Positions 34,078 through 43,875 of a stretch of DNA of 64,000 bases are shown in pieces. The notes beneath the pieces were generated by a model that saw nothing but the letters and a program-made list of their open reading frames with translations, ran no database searches and was not told the origin of the DNA. Location: positions 236,660-300,659 of the forward strand of contig JBDHSK010000003.1 of the NCBI GenBank assembly GCA_039808025.1, read 5' to 3'. Source of the DNA: Sandaracinobacteroides sp039808025. Lineage in GTDB: Bacteria > Pseudomonadota > Alphaproteobacteria > Sphingomonadales > Sphingomonadaceae. The first letter of the stretch is position 1; the number at the start of each line of letters is the position of its first letter. A program made the translations under genes and the position numbers.

Positions 34078-34989
34078 CTATTCGGCGGCTTTCGCAAGCA
34101 GCGCGTGTCGGTGGGGGCATAGGCCGAGGCTGGGCAGGTCCGTTTGCAGATCACCGATCAGCAAGGCAAGAAACCCGGCGAGCGGGGCAAAGCCGCTATG
34201 GCAGGCGAGGGTTGCCGGATTCATATACAGCGACCGGTCGATTTCGATCTGCACGGCGTGGATCCCGCTTGGCGGATGGCCATGATGCTCGGTGGTGAAG
34301 CCGCCGGCGTAAGGGGTGTTGCGCGCCACTCGCCAGCCAGCAGCCGTCAGACGGTGGTGCAGCCAATCTACCAGCGGGGCTCCGGCGCTGTTGGCATAGC
34401 GGTCCCCAAGGACGATTTGCGCGGGCTGCTGGCCTTCCAGCCCCGGCATCGAATGCATGTCGAGAAGGACGGCATAGCCATGGCGGCGGCAGCTGGCGGC
34501 CAGACCTTTGGCCAGCGCCTGATGCCAGGGGCGGTGAACGGATTCGATCAGCTGGCGGGCGGTGGTGGCGGCAAGGCGCTGGCTGTGCAGCGCCCGCCCA
34601 TCGGCACCGATACGCGGGAACAGCCCGTGGCCGCGGCGCACCCGCTCGGTTCGGCGGGGGCGATCGATCACCTGGCCATCGAACATCTGCGGGTCGATCT
34701 CGTCGGCGGCGCGATTGAGATCGATGACGGCGCGCGACCAGTTGGCGGCAAGGAGCGGGGTGCCGGTGATGGTCGCCAGCAGCCTGTCGACATGGCTGTC
34801 TTCGATGCGGCGGACGGCAAGTTCATCGACGCGCAAGGCTTGGCGAAACCATGACGGCAGGAAGCGACCGCTGTGCGGCGAAGACAGGATCAGTGGTGAC
34901 GAGCCATCGAACAGGCAGCCCTTCACCCGGTAAGGCGACAGGCTGTCAGCTAGCGGATTCAAACGGTGAAGCTTTCCCCGCAGCCGCAT
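34078..34989 (-). CDS. N-formylglutamate amidohydrolase family protein
   Basis: The ~303-residue product belongs to the FGase (HutG-like) family: ILSSPHSGRFLP, RIEDSHVDRL, NRAADEIDP, VLLDMHSMPG and VQIEIDRSLYMNP carry the expected metal and substrate residues. The start is uncertain: the ATG at 34989 overlaps the sufA-like gene by 31 bp, and a TTG at 34962 would give a 4-bp overlap. It is the last gene of the SUF-directed minus-strand run; no hut genes are nearby. Confidence 0.85.
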   Translation of the reverse strand: MRLRGKLHRLNPLADSLSPYRVKGCLFDGSSPLILSSPHSGRFLPSWFRQALRVDELAVRRIEDSHVDRLLATITGTPLLAANWSRAVIDLNRAADEIDPQMFDGQVIDRPRRTERVRRGHGLFPRIGADGRALHSQRLAATTARQLIESVHRPWHQALAKGLAASCRRHGYAVLLDMHSMPGLEGQQPAQIVLGDRYANSAGAPLVDWLHHRLTAAGWRVARNTPYAGGFTTEHHGHPPSGIHAVQIEIDRSLYMNPATLACHSGFAPLAGFLALLIGDLQTDLPSLGLCPHRHALLAKAAE

Positions 34990-35327
34990 TGCCCCTTGGC
35001 ATTGGGGTTCTGGAACACGAAACCGGCAGTGAAATCATCCTCTGACCAGTCCATCACCAGTCCGATCAGATGCAGAAGCGAATTGCCGTCGATGAACAGT
35101 GATCCGGCGGGAGTGGCAATCGTCTCGTCTCCGGCTGACGGGGCATCGACATAGTCGAGGGCGTAGGCAAGCCCGGAACAGCCGCGTTTGGGGGTGGAAA
35201 GACGGACGCCCGCCGTTCCCGGCGGCGCGGCCTTCAGCAGTGCTGCCACCCGCTGCTCGGCCAGCGGCGTCAGGGTGATGGGCGCCGGACGTGGCCGGGT
35301 GCGGCGGCGTTCGATGGTGGTGGTCAT
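34959..35327 (-). CDS. sufA: Iron-sulfur cluster assembly protein, HesB/IscA/SufA type
   Basis: The 122-residue A-type carrier has the three conserved cysteines (KRGCSGLAY and CGCGESFTV near the C-terminus). The core is preceded by an unusually basic N-terminal extension (MTTTIERRRTRPRP). It receives clusters from the SufBCD scaffold. Its start overlaps the stop of the SufT-like gene by 4 bp. Confidence 0.9.
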   Translation of the reverse strand: MTTTIERRRTRPRPAPITLTPLAEQRVAALLKAAPPGTAGVRLSTPKRGCSGLAYALDYVDAPSAGDETIATPAGSLFIDGNSLLHLIGLVMDWSEDDFTAGFVFQNPNAKGQCGCGESFTV

Positions 35328-35920
35328 AGCATGCCAAGCTCCAGTCGGGCCTCGTCCGACATGTTCGACGGGTTCCATGGTGGATCCCATACCAGATTGA
35401 CATCGCAGGTGGCCACTCCGGGTACTGCCAGAATGCGCATTTCCACTTCGCCGGGCATCGATTCCGCAACCGGGCAATGGGGGGTGGTGAGAGTCATGGT
35501 GATCACCACATGGCCGCCATCGGTCTCGACATTATAGATCAGCCCGAGGTCGTAGATATTGACTGGTATCTCGGGGTCGTAGATGTCGCGCAGCGCCGCA
35601 ACCAGATCATCCATCAGCACCGCTTCGGCAGAAGCAGCGTGATCGTCGGTGATCAGGAAATTGTCGAGGTAGCCGCCCGGTTTCGGAGCAGCCGGATCAT
35701 CCTTGGGGCCGGCGGCCCTGCTGGCAGCGTCAGGTGCGCCCTCTGCAGGATCGTGGCCGTGATCATCGTGATCATGGTCGTCGTGATCATGGTCTTCGTG
35801 GCCGTGCCGGAAGGTCTGCATGAAGCTTTCATCGCGGCCAGCCGGCGTGCCGAGGCGGGGCTTGGGCGCTTCGTCGATCAGTTCCACTTCGAAGCGGCGG
35901 ACGGGGGGCTGTTCGGTCAT
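35324..35920 (-). CDS. sufT: SufT-like DUF59 (MIP18) Fe-S assembly protein with His/Asp-rich insert
   Basis: The 198 residues comprise a ~90-residue variable N-terminal part and a C-terminal DUF59 domain (LRDIYDPEIPVNIYDLGLIYNVE, TLTTPHCPVAESMPGEVE, DVNLVWDPPWNPSNMSDEARLELGM). The N-terminal part has a tract of alternating His and Asp (about residues 40-58) that would bind divalent metal. SufT helps cluster maturation. It is coupled to sufS and sufA by 4-bp overlaps. Confidence 0.9.
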   Translation of the reverse strand: MTEQPPVRRFEVELIDEAPKPRLGTPAGRDESFMQTFRHGHEDHDHDDHDHDDHGHDPAEGAPDAASRAAGPKDDPAAPKPGGYLDNFLITDDHAASAEAVLMDDLVAALRDIYDPEIPVNIYDLGLIYNVETDGGHVVITMTLTTPHCPVAESMPGEVEMRILAVPGVATCDVNLVWDPPWNPSNMSDEARLELGML

Positions 35921-37155
35921 GCGAAAATCCTTTTCACGCGCGCCACTCCGGTCTTCAGGCGCTCGACATCGGCCATGCCATTGTGCGCGGCAAAACTGGC
36001 GCGCGCGGTTGCCGGAACCTTCAGCCAGCGCATCAGCGGCTGGGCGCAATGGTGGCCGGCGCGAATGGCCACCCCGGACTCGTCGAGGATGGTCGCCACA
36101 TCGTGGGGGTGCACGCTGCCCACCGCGAACGACAGGATGCCAGCGGAATCTGCGGGGCCGAACAGGGTGACCCCCAGGTGTTCCAGTTCATCGCGGGCCG
36201 CCGTCAGCAACAGCCGTTCGTGCGCGTCGATGTGGCTTATCCCGATTCCCTGCACCCATTCGACGGCGGCGTGGAAGCCGATGGCTCCGACGATGTGCGG
36301 CGTTCCGGCCTCGAAGCGCTGCGGGCCGCTTGCATAGGTGATGTGGTTGAAATGCACCTCGCTGATCATGGCGCCGCCACCCTGCCACGGCGGCATGTCG
36401 GCGAGGATGCTGTCGCGCACCCACAGCGCGCCGATGCCGGTGGGGCCATAAAGCTTGTGGGCGGAAAACACATAGAAATCAGCGCCCAGCGCCGCTACGT
36501 CGATGGCCAGACGCGGGGCCGCCTGACAGCCATCGACCAGCAGTTTGGCACCGCTGGCATGGGCGGCGTCAGCGATGGTGCGGATATCGGCGATGCTGCC
36601 CAGCACGTTCGAGACATGGGCGACAGAAACCAGCCGTGTCTGCGGTCCGATCATCGCCACTAGCGCCTGTGTGTCGATGCGGCCGTCGGGCAACAGCGGC
36701 GCCACATCGATGACGGCGCCCACCCGGTCGGCCAGCAGGCGCCAGGGCACGATATTGGCGTGATGTTCCAGCGTGGTAAGCAGGATATGGTCTCCCGCGC
36801 CGATCTCGGCATCTCCCCAGCTGTTGGCAACGAGGTTCACGCCTTCCGTTGCCCCGCGCACGAAGATCAGCTCTTCAGCCTTGCCGCCGATGAAGCGGGC
36901 AACGGCCTCGCGGGCGCGCTCATAGGCTTGGGTCATCCGTGCCGAGCGTTGATAGACGCCGCGGTGGACGGTGGCATAATCACGGGCATAGGCCTGTTCG
37001 ATGGCCTCGATCACCACCCGTGGTTTCTGGGCGGTGGCGGCGGTATCGAGATACGACCAGTCAGAACTGACGCCGGGAAACTCGCCGCTGAGGTCAAGCA
37101 GGGTAGGGGGTACGGCATGGACGGCCCCCAGCGGAATTGCACCGGCGATGGTCAT
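35917..37155 (-). CDS. sufS: SufS cysteine desulfurase
   Basis: The 412-residue PLP enzyme releases sulfur from cysteine for Fe-S clusters. The PLP lysine is in SAHKLYGPTGIG and the catalytic cysteine in IRAGHHCAQPLM. TLEHHANIVPW and VDGCQAAPRLAIDV also match group II desulfurases. No sufE or sufU gene lies in the operon. The ATG at 37155 overlaps the sufD stop by 4 bp. Confidence 0.95.
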   Translation of the reverse strand: MTIAGAIPLGAVHAVPPTLLDLSGEFPGVSSDWSYLDTAATAQKPRVVIEAIEQAYARDYATVHRGVYQRSARMTQAYERAREAVARFIGGKAEELIFVRGATEGVNLVANSWGDAEIGAGDHILLTTLEHHANIVPWRLLADRVGAVIDVAPLLPDGRIDTQALVAMIGPQTRLVSVAHVSNVLGSIADIRTIADAAHASGAKLLVDGCQAAPRLAIDVAALGADFYVFSAHKLYGPTGIGALWVRDSILADMPPWQGGGAMISEVHFNHITYASGPQRFEAGTPHIVGAIGFHAAVEWVQGIGISHIDAHERLLLTAARDELEHLGVTLFGPADSAGILSFAVGSVHPHDVATILDESGVAIRAGHHCAQPLMRWLKVPATARASFAAHNGMADVERLKTGVARVKRIFA

Positions 37156-38237
37156 GCGCGTGCCTCCAGCCAGGTGTGGGTGTCGCGGTCGAGCGCTTCG
37201 ATCAATGCTCCTTCGGGCAGAACTGCCAGGGCATCGGCAACGAAGGCGTGGGTGAGCAGGGCCTCGGCTTCCGGCCGGGGAATGCCGCGCGACTGCAGGT
37301 AGAACAGCGCCGCCTTGTCGAGCTCGCCGACGGTGCAGCCATGGGCGCACTTCACATCGTCGGCAAAGATTTCCAGTTCGGGCTTGAGGTTGGCGGCAGC
37401 GGTGCGGTTCAGAACCAGCGCCTTCAGCGACTGGTCGGCGTCTGTGCGCTGGGCGTCGCGCGCCACTTTCACCCCACCGGACACCGAAACCCGCGCCCGG
37501 CCCGCGCCCACCAGCCGCCACACCTGCGTCGAGGTGGTATCAGGCACGGCGTGGGAGATGGTGGTCATGGCGTCGAGATTGGCGCGGTTGTCGCCCAGCA
37601 GCACCCCGTTCACCTGCGCGTGCGAGCCCTGGCCGTTGTGACAGACCAGCACTTCGCTACGGGCATCGCCTTCGCCATAGACGACGGCAAGACTGGTGAA
37701 GCGGGAATTGTCGGCAAGCTGAACGGCGGCGCGTTCGCTGGCAAGGCCGTGGCCGTTGATGATCCGCACCACCCGCACCAGTTCGGCGCCTTCGGCAAGC
37801 GTGGCGTCAAAGCGCAGATTGAGCCAATGGTCGGCGCCGCTGTCGGCCAGCGTTTCGACGAGGATCAGCCGGGCATGTGCCCCCAGCCTGACGCGGGTAA
37901 CGCCATGGGCAGTGCCGCTGGTGCCCACGTGCAGCACCTGCATGAAGCCGCCGTCGTGATTGGGCGCGATGGCGATGCTGGTTCCGCAGGGTGCGTGCGC
38001 TGCCGCCATGTCGGCAAGCGGATGCGGCGGCAGATCGGCAATGATTTCCGGCATTTCAGCCTGGTGTCCCACCGGCTGTCCGCCAATGAACAGCCGTTTG
38101 TCGCCGGGGATGTCCAGCCACAGGGCATCGGTTTCGGGCAGTGTGTCGTTGGCGGGCGCCTGCTTGCCGAAATTGGCTTTCGCCCGCACCAGTTCGGCCC
38201 AGCGCCAGCTCTCGGCTTTTCTGTCGGGCAGGCCCAT
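37152..38237 (-). CDS. sufD: SufD, Fe-S scaffold subunit
   Basis: The 361-residue beta-helix protein has the C-terminal SufBD signature (DVKCAHGCTVGELDKAALFYLQSRGIPRPEAEALLTHAF). It forms the SufBC2D scaffold with its neighbours. The gene abuts sufC (1-bp overlap) and overlaps sufS by 4 bp. Confidence 0.94.
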   Translation of the reverse strand: MGLPDRKAESWRWAELVRAKANFGKQAPANDTLPETDALWLDIPGDKRLFIGGQPVGHQAEMPEIIADLPPHPLADMAAAHAPCGTSIAIAPNHDGGFMQVLHVGTSGTAHGVTRVRLGAHARLILVETLADSGADHWLNLRFDATLAEGAELVRVVRIINGHGLASERAAVQLADNSRFTSLAVVYGEGDARSEVLVCHNGQGSHAQVNGVLLGDNRANLDAMTTISHAVPDTTSTQVWRLVGAGRARVSVSGGVKVARDAQRTDADQSLKALVLNRTAAANLKPELEIFADDVKCAHGCTVGELDKAALFYLQSRGIPRPEAEALLTHAFVADALAVLPEGALIEALDRDTHTWLEARA

Positions 38238-38977
38238 CAGGCAGCTATCCCTTCATAACCATCGGCTTCCAGCTGCAAGGCCAGGTCCGGTCCGCCGCTT
38301 TTCACGATGCGGCCGCCGGCCAGCACATGAACGATATCGGGCTTCACATGGTCGAGAAGCCGCTGATAGTGGGTGATCAGCAGCACGGCGCGATCCGGGC
38401 GGCGGAAGCGGTTGATCCCCTCGGAAACGATGCGCAGGGCATCGATGTCGAGACCGGAATCGGTTTCATCGAGCAGTGCGAGCCTTGGTTCCAGCATGCC
38501 CAGCTGGAAGGCCTCGTTGCGTTTTTTCTCGCCTCCGGAAAATCCGACGTTCACACCGCGCTTCAGCATCTCGAGATCAAGGCCAAGCGCTGCCGCCTCG
38601 ACCCGCACCTTCTTCATGAAATCGGTGCTGGAAACAGCCGGTTCACCACGCAGCTTGCGCTGGGCGTTGAGCGCGGTGCGCAGGAACAGCAGGTTGGACA
38701 CACCGGGAATCTCGACGGGATACTGGAACCCCAGGAACAGCCCGGCGGCTGCGCGTTCATGGGCGTCGAGCGCCAGCAGATCGCCGCCGTTGAACGTGGC
38801 GCTGCCCGCCGTCACCTCATAGCCGGGGCGGCCGGCCAGCACATGGGCAAGCGTCGATTTGCCGGCGCCATTGGGCCCCATGATGGCGTGCACCTCGCCG
38901 GCATTCACCCGCAGCGACAGTCCTTTCAGGATCTCGCGCCCGCCGGTGGTGGTGTGGAGATTGGTGACTTCAAGCAT
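38237..38977 (-). CDS. sufC: SufC ATPase
   Basis: The 246-residue ABC ATPase has Walker A GPNGAGKSTLAHVL, the signature FSGGEKKRNEAFQ and Walker B LALLDETDSGLDID. It powers the SufBCD complex. Immediately follows sufB. Confidence 0.96.
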   Translation of the reverse strand: MLEVTNLHTTTGGREILKGLSLRVNAGEVHAIMGPNGAGKSTLAHVLAGRPGYEVTAGSATFNGGDLLALDAHERAAAGLFLGFQYPVEIPGVSNLLFLRTALNAQRKLRGEPAVSSTDFMKKVRVEAAALGLDLEMLKRGVNVGFSGGEKKRNEAFQLGMLEPRLALLDETDSGLDIDALRIVSEGINRFRRPDRAVLLITHYQRLLDHVKPDIVHVLAGGRIVKSGGPDLALQLEADGYEGIAA

Positions 38978-40456
38978 TTAACCGACACTTCCTTCAAGGC
39001 TGATGCCCAGCAGCTTCTGCGCTTCCACGGCGAACTCCATTGGCAGATGCTGCAGCACCTCGCGGCAGAACCCGTTGACGATGAGCGACACCGCTTCCTC
39101 GTCGGACAGGCCGCGGCTCATGGCGTAGAACTTCTGGTCTTCGCTGATCTTCGAGGTGGTGGCCTCGTGTTCGATATGGGCCGAGGGGTTCTTCACTTCG
39201 ATGTAGGGCACGGTATGGGCGCCGCAGGTGTCGCCGATCAGCAGGCTGTCGCACTGGGTGAAGTTGCGCGCACCTTCAGCACCCGGCCCCACCCGCACCA
39301 GCCCGCGATAGGTATTCTCGGAACGCCCGGCGGAAATGCCCTTTGAAATGATGGTTGACGTGGTGCGCGCCCCCAGATGGATCATCTTGGTGCCGGTATC
39401 GGCCTGCTGGAAATTGTTGGTGACGGCAACCGAATAGAATTCGCCCACCGAATCGTCGCCCGCAAGCACGCAGCTCGGGTATTTCCAGGTGATGGCGCTT
39501 CCGGTTTCCACCTGAGTCCAGGAAATTTTCGAGCGTGCCCCCCGGCACAGGCCGCGCTTGGTGACGAAGTTATAGATGCCGCCGTTGCCGTCCTTGTCGC
39601 CGGGGTACCAGTTCTGCACCGTTGAATATTTGATCTCGGCGTCGGCCTCGGCCACCAGTTCAACCACGGCGGCGTGCAGCTGGTTCTCATCGCGTTGCGG
39701 CGCCGTGCAGCCTTCGAGGTAGGAGACATAGGCGCCTTCCTCGGCGATGATCAGGGTGCGTTCGAACTGGCCGGTGTTTTCGGCATTGATGCGGAAATAG
39801 GTGGAGAGCTCCATCGGGCAGCGCACCCCTTTGGGCACCAGAACGAACGTACCATCGGAAAACACCGCGGAGTTGAGGCAGGCGAAATAATTGTCGCGCA
39901 CCGGCACCACCGAGCCCAGATGCTTGCGGATGAGGTCGGGGTAGGTGCGGATGGCTTCGGAGATCGACAGGAAGATAACGCCGGCCTTTTCGAGTTCCGA
40001 GCGGAACGTGGTGGCAACCGACACGCTGTCGAACACCGCATCGACGGCCACCTTGCGGGCGCCTTCGACGCCTGCCAGCACCTTCTGTTCCTCGATCGGG
40101 ATACCGAGCTTTTCGTAAGTGCGACGGATCTCGGGGTCGAGATCGTCGAGGCTTTCCAGCTTGGGCTTGGCCTTGGGTGCAGCGTAATAATAGGCGTCCT
40201 GATAGTCGATCGGCGGAATGTGCAGTTTCGACCAGTCGGGCTGTTCCATGGTCAGCCAGTGGCGGTAGGCTTTCAGCCGCCAGTCCAGCATCCATTGCGG
40301 TTCCTGCTTCTTGGCGGAAATGAACCGCACCGTTTCTTCCGACAGGCCAAGCGGCGCAAACTCCTGCTCGACATCGGTCGAGAAGCCCCATTTGTAGGCG
40401 GCCATGTCTTCGACAGCCTGTGCGGCGTCGGCATTGCGGACGGTGATATCATTCAT
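38978..40456 (-). CDS. sufB: SufB, Fe-S scaffold subunit
   Basis: The 492-residue product has the expected WGFSTDVEQEFAPLGLSEE N-terminus and a beta-helix core (GYLEGCTAPQRDENQLHAAVVELVA-like region, NRGLC-type loop as KRGLCRGARSKISWTQVETGSA). Its C-terminal SufBD domain contains EHEATTSKISEDQKFYAMSRGLSDEEA. The ATG at 40456 overlaps the sufR stop by 4 bp. Confidence 0.96.
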   Translation of the reverse strand: MNDITVRNADAAQAVEDMAAYKWGFSTDVEQEFAPLGLSEETVRFISAKKQEPQWMLDWRLKAYRHWLTMEQPDWSKLHIPPIDYQDAYYYAAPKAKPKLESLDDLDPEIRRTYEKLGIPIEEQKVLAGVEGARKVAVDAVFDSVSVATTFRSELEKAGVIFLSISEAIRTYPDLIRKHLGSVVPVRDNYFACLNSAVFSDGTFVLVPKGVRCPMELSTYFRINAENTGQFERTLIIAEEGAYVSYLEGCTAPQRDENQLHAAVVELVAEADAEIKYSTVQNWYPGDKDGNGGIYNFVTKRGLCRGARSKISWTQVETGSAITWKYPSCVLAGDDSVGEFYSVAVTNNFQQADTGTKMIHLGARTTSTIISKGISAGRSENTYRGLVRVGPGAEGARNFTQCDSLLIGDTCGAHTVPYIEVKNPSAHIEHEATTSKISEDQKFYAMSRGLSDEEAVSLIVNGFCREVLQHLPMEFAVEAQKLLGISLEGSVG

Positions 40457-40893
40457 GCCGGTACCATCTGTTCCTGTATCCTGAGTTCGGGGGCCAGCTC
40501 GGCCAGCGATACGCCGGCAAGCGCTGTTCGCACCGCCGTGTTGACGGGGGCCCAGTGGGGCCGCACCTGGCAGTTGGCCGATATGCCGCAGCAATCCGCC
40601 CCGGCCTGCCCGCAGTGAGTAAGGGCGATCGGCCCGTCGATGGCCTCGACGATATCGGCTAGGCTGATGTCGGCGGCGCTACGGGCAAGGGCAAAACCGC
40701 CACCGACGCCGCGTTGCGACGACAGCAGGCCTGCGCGCCCCAGCATCCCCATCAGCTTGGCAACCGTGGGGGCGGGGATGGAGGTGAGCTGGGCGATCTG
40801 TGCCGACGACGCAAGCCCGCCACCGTCGGCCACGCGAGCGGCTGCCGTCATCACCACGACGCCATAATCGGCGAGATTGGATAATCTCAGCAT
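40453..40893 (-). CDS. sufR: Rrf2-family SUF operon regulator
   Basis: The 146-residue protein is an Rrf2 winged-helix regulator (MLRLSNLADYGVVVMTAAAR, SIPAPTVAKLMGMLGRAGLLSSQRGVGGGFALAR). Cysteines in LTHCGQAGADCCGISANC can bind an Fe-S cluster, so it probably senses cluster supply and controls the operon it heads. The promoter must lie in 40894-41027, shared with the divergent glpD. Confidence 0.93.
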   Translation of the reverse strand: MLRLSNLADYGVVVMTAAARVADGGGLASSAQIAQLTSIPAPTVAKLMGMLGRAGLLSSQRGVGGGFALARSAADISLADIVEAIDGPIALTHCGQAGADCCGISANCQVRPHWAPVNTAVRTALAGVSLAELAPELRIQEQMVPA

Positions 40894-41027
40894 GTCGGAT
40901 CCTGCTTGTCCGAATCAAATCCAGACCTGTGCAGTCCTATTTAGGGCCATTGGCGATGGCGTCAAGCGGCGATCGCTGCAAACTTCGCGGTTGCCTGTGC
41001 TTTGTTGCAGGCTCTATGCCGGTGGGC

Positions 41028-42491
41028 ATGGCTGGAGAATCCGCTGTTTTCGATCTTGTCGTCATTGGTGGCGGAGTGAACGGCACCGGCGTTGCCCGAG
41101 ATGCCGCCGGGCGCGGGCTGAAGGTGGCGCTGCTGGAACGAGGCGATCTGGCCTCGGGCACATCGTCGGCCTCTACCAAGCTGATCCATGGTGGCCTGCG
41201 GTACCTGGAATTTTATGCCTTTGGCCTGGTGCGCAAGGCGCTGGCCGAGCGCGAGGTGATTTTGGCCAATGCCCCGCACATCGCCCGGCCGCAATCGTTC
41301 GTGCTGCCGCTGGAGCCGGGGCTGCGGCCGGCGTGGATGATCAGCGCCGGGCTGTTTCTGTACGACCATCTGGCGCGCCGGCAGGAAGTGCCGGGTTCGT
41401 CGGCGATCGCATTGCGCAAGGATGCTGCCGGCCCGGCGTTCCGCTCTGATCTCAACCGGGCGTTCCGCTATTGGGATGGCTGGATCGACGATGCGCGGCT
41501 GGTGGTTCTGAATGCCCGCGACGCAGCACGTCGGGGGGCAGCCATCGCTGTGCGCGAGGCGGCGGTGGCGGCCCGCCGTATCGATGGTCTTTGGGAAATC
41601 ACCACCAGCAAGGGCCGCACGCTGGCGGCGCGGGTTCTGCTGAACGCCGCCGGGCCGTGGGCGGAAACCGTGGCGCGCGACCTGCTGGGGCTGGCTGACC
41701 CGCCACGCCTGCATCTGGTCGCCGGCTCACACCTCGTGACGCGGCGGGTGAACCGCACGGCTGACGCCTGGATGCTGCAACAGCCTGACCGGCGCATCAT
41801 CTTCGTGATCCCTTACGAGGGTGAGTTCTCGCTGATCGGCACCACCGAGCGCGAGGTGACCGACCCCGGCACCCACAGTATAAGCGCCGACGAGCAGGCC
41901 TATCTGCTGGCGGCTGCCAACCGCTCGCTGGCGAAGCCGCTGGGACCGGCCGATATCGTCTGGACCTATACCGGCGTGCGGCCTCTGGTGCTGGAAGAAG
42001 GCAAGGGCGCGCGCGAAACGACGCGCGACTGGCGGCTGGTCTCCCACTCGGAGATTGCGGCGATGACGGTGATCGGCGGCAAGATCACCACCTACCGGCT
42101 GCTGGCCGAGGCAGTGCTGAAGCAATTGTTTCCCCACACGCAGCCGTGGACGGCGTCGGCGCCGCTGCCGGGTGGCGATGTTGAGCGTGCGGCCGGGGAA
42201 TCGGCCGAAACGGCATTCGCCCGCTGGCTGCGGAGACTGAAGGCCACCCACCCCGATTATGATCCGCGCATCCTCGATCGCATGGCGCATCTGTGGGGAA
42301 CCGAGACCGAGGCGATGGTGGCGGCAGGGCCGGGCGAGAATTTCGATGGCCTGTTTGAAGTGGAGCTGGCCCACATGCGTGACCAGGAATGGGCACGCAG
42401 CGCCGAGGATGTGCTGTGGCGGCGCACCAAGCTGGGCCTGCATCTGTCGGATGACGCCAAAGCGCGCGTTGCGTCCTATTTCGGAGCGTAG
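41028..42491 (+). CDS. glpD: Glycerol-3-phosphate dehydrogenase (aerobic, FAD)
   Basis: ATG 41028 (MAGESAVFD) has GGTGGG just upstream; 41016 is an alternative. The 487 residues include FAD-binding DLVVIGGGVNGTGVARDAAGRGL, STKLIHGGLRYLEFYAFGLVRKAL, LLNAAGPWAE and YEGEFSLIGTTEREV, with the C-terminal DAO domain. It oxidises glycerol 3-phosphate to DHAP and feeds quinone, linking to tpiA. No glpF or glpK is nearby. Confidence 0.94.
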   Translation: MAGESAVFDLVVIGGGVNGTGVARDAAGRGLKVALLERGDLASGTSSASTKLIHGGLRYLEFYAFGLVRKALAEREVILANAPHIARPQSFVLPLEPGLRPAWMISAGLFLYDHLARRQEVPGSSAIALRKDAAGPAFRSDLNRAFRYWDGWIDDARLVVLNARDAARRGAAIAVREAAVAARRIDGLWEITTSKGRTLAARVLLNAAGPWAETVARDLLGLADPPRLHLVAGSHLVTRRVNRTADAWMLQQPDRRIIFVIPYEGEFSLIGTTEREVTDPGTHSISADEQAYLLAAANRSLAKPLGPADIVWTYTGVRPLVLEEGKGARETTRDWRLVSHSEIAAMTVIGGKITTYRLLAEAVLKQLFPHTQPWTASAPLPGGDVERAAGESAETAFARWLRRLKATHPDYDPRILDRMAHLWGTETEAMVAAGPGENFDGLFEVELAHMRDQEWARSAEDVLWRRTKLGLHLSDDAKARVASYFGA

Positions 42492-42504
42492 CGCCCAAGC
42501 GCTG

Positions 42505-43875
42505 TCAGTGACTGAGCCCCAGTTCCTTCAGAAGATCATAGAGGGTGGGGCGGCTGATCCCCAACAGCTTGGCAGCGTGGCTGATGCTGCCATCTGCCAC
42601 CGACATGGCGGCAGTGATGGCGCGGGTGTCGGATTCCATGCGGGCTTCGCGCAAGGTCTTGATGCGCGACTCTACGGTATCAGCGAGATCGAGATCGGCT
42701 GCCGAGACCGTGTTGCCATCGGCCATGATGATGGCGCGTTTCACCCGGTTCTCCAGCTCGCGGACATTGCCCGGCCAGCTGTGCAGGTTGATGGCGGCCA
42801 GCGCCCCCGGCGCAAAGCGGGTGGGGGCGCCGGAACGTTCGCTGGCGTAGCGGCGCAGGAAATGATTGGCAAGCAGGGCAGCGTCGTCATCGCGTTCACG
42901 TAAAGGGGGGATGGCGATGCTCACTTCGGCAATGCGGTAATAGAGATCTTCGCGGAAGCTGCCCTCGGTGATCATCTTCTTCAAGTTGCGGTGGGTGGCG
43001 CAGATGATCCTTGTATCAACTTCGATTGCCTTGCGGCCGCCGATCCGCTCGATCACCCGCTCCTGGATGAAGCGCAGCAGCTTCACCTGCAGCGCCAGGG
43101 GGATATCGCCGACTTCGTCGAGAAACAGGGTGCCGCCATGGGCCTGCTCGACCTTGCCTTCGGTGGTTTTCACGGCGCCGGTGAATGCCCCCTTTTCATA
43201 GCCGAACAGCTCGGCTTCCAGCAGGTTTTCGGGAATGGCGCCGCAATTGATGGCTATGAACGGCCCCGATTGCCGGGACGACCCATGGTGCAGGGCGCGG
43301 GCAAGCACTTCCTTGCCGGTGCCCGAAGCGCCGAGCAGCAGCACCGAGATGTTGGTTGGTGCCACCCGTTCCACCATGCGGGCAACCTTGAGCATGCTTG
43401 GCGACGCAGTGATCAGGCCATCGACGGAACTGGCGCCAACGGCATTGTGCAGCCGGCGGTTTTCCGCCTCGATCTGGGCGACATGAAACGCCCGTGACAC
43501 GATGAACCCGAGTTCGTCGATGTCGACCGGCTTCTGGTAGAAATCGAAGGCACCGAGGGCGATGGCGCGGCGGGCGCTGTCGCGGGCGCCATGGCCCGAG
43601 GCGACGATCACCTTGGTTTCAGGGGCCGAAGTCATGATGGCTTCGAGCGTTGCGAACCCTTCGGATGTACCGTCGGCATCAGGGGGCAGGCCGAGGTCGA
43701 GCGTGACGACGGCCGGCCGGTGGTCGGCGATCAGTTCAAGGGCGCTCGGGCGGTCGGCGGCAATGACCACATCGAAATCGTCGTAGGCCCAGCGCAACTG
43801 CGATTGCAGGCCGGGGTCGTCCTCGACAACCAGCAGAACGGGTTTGCCGGAGGGGAGAGGGGCGGGTTCGGTCAT
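42505..43875 (-). CDS. prsR: PEP-CTERM-box response regulator PrsR
   Basis: The 456-residue sigma-54 activator has a receiver domain (phospho-Asp in VVTLDLGLPPD, near 59), an AAA+ domain with Walker A LLGASGTGKEVLARAL and the sigma-54 loop GYEKGAFTGA, and a C-terminal Fis HTH (ISHAAKLLGISRPTLYDLLKEL). The receiver's GAFDFYQKPVDIDEL fits the PrsR subfamily linked with exosortase A. It overlaps prsK by 4 bp. Confidence 0.92.
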   Translation of the reverse strand: MTEPAPLPSGKPVLLVVEDDPGLQSQLRWAYDDFDVVIAADRPSALELIADHRPAVVTLDLGLPPDADGTSEGFATLEAIMTSAPETKVIVASGHGARDSARRAIALGAFDFYQKPVDIDELGFIVSRAFHVAQIEAENRRLHNAVGASSVDGLITASPSMLKVARMVERVAPTNISVLLLGASGTGKEVLARALHHGSSRQSGPFIAINCGAIPENLLEAELFGYEKGAFTGAVKTTEGKVEQAHGGTLFLDEVGDIPLALQVKLLRFIQERVIERIGGRKAIEVDTRIICATHRNLKKMITEGSFREDLYYRIAEVSIAIPPLRERDDDAALLANHFLRRYASERSGAPTRFAPGALAAINLHSWPGNVRELENRVKRAIIMADGNTVSAADLDLADTVESRIKTLREARMESDTRAITAAMSVADGSISHAAKLLGISRPTLYDLLKELGLSH

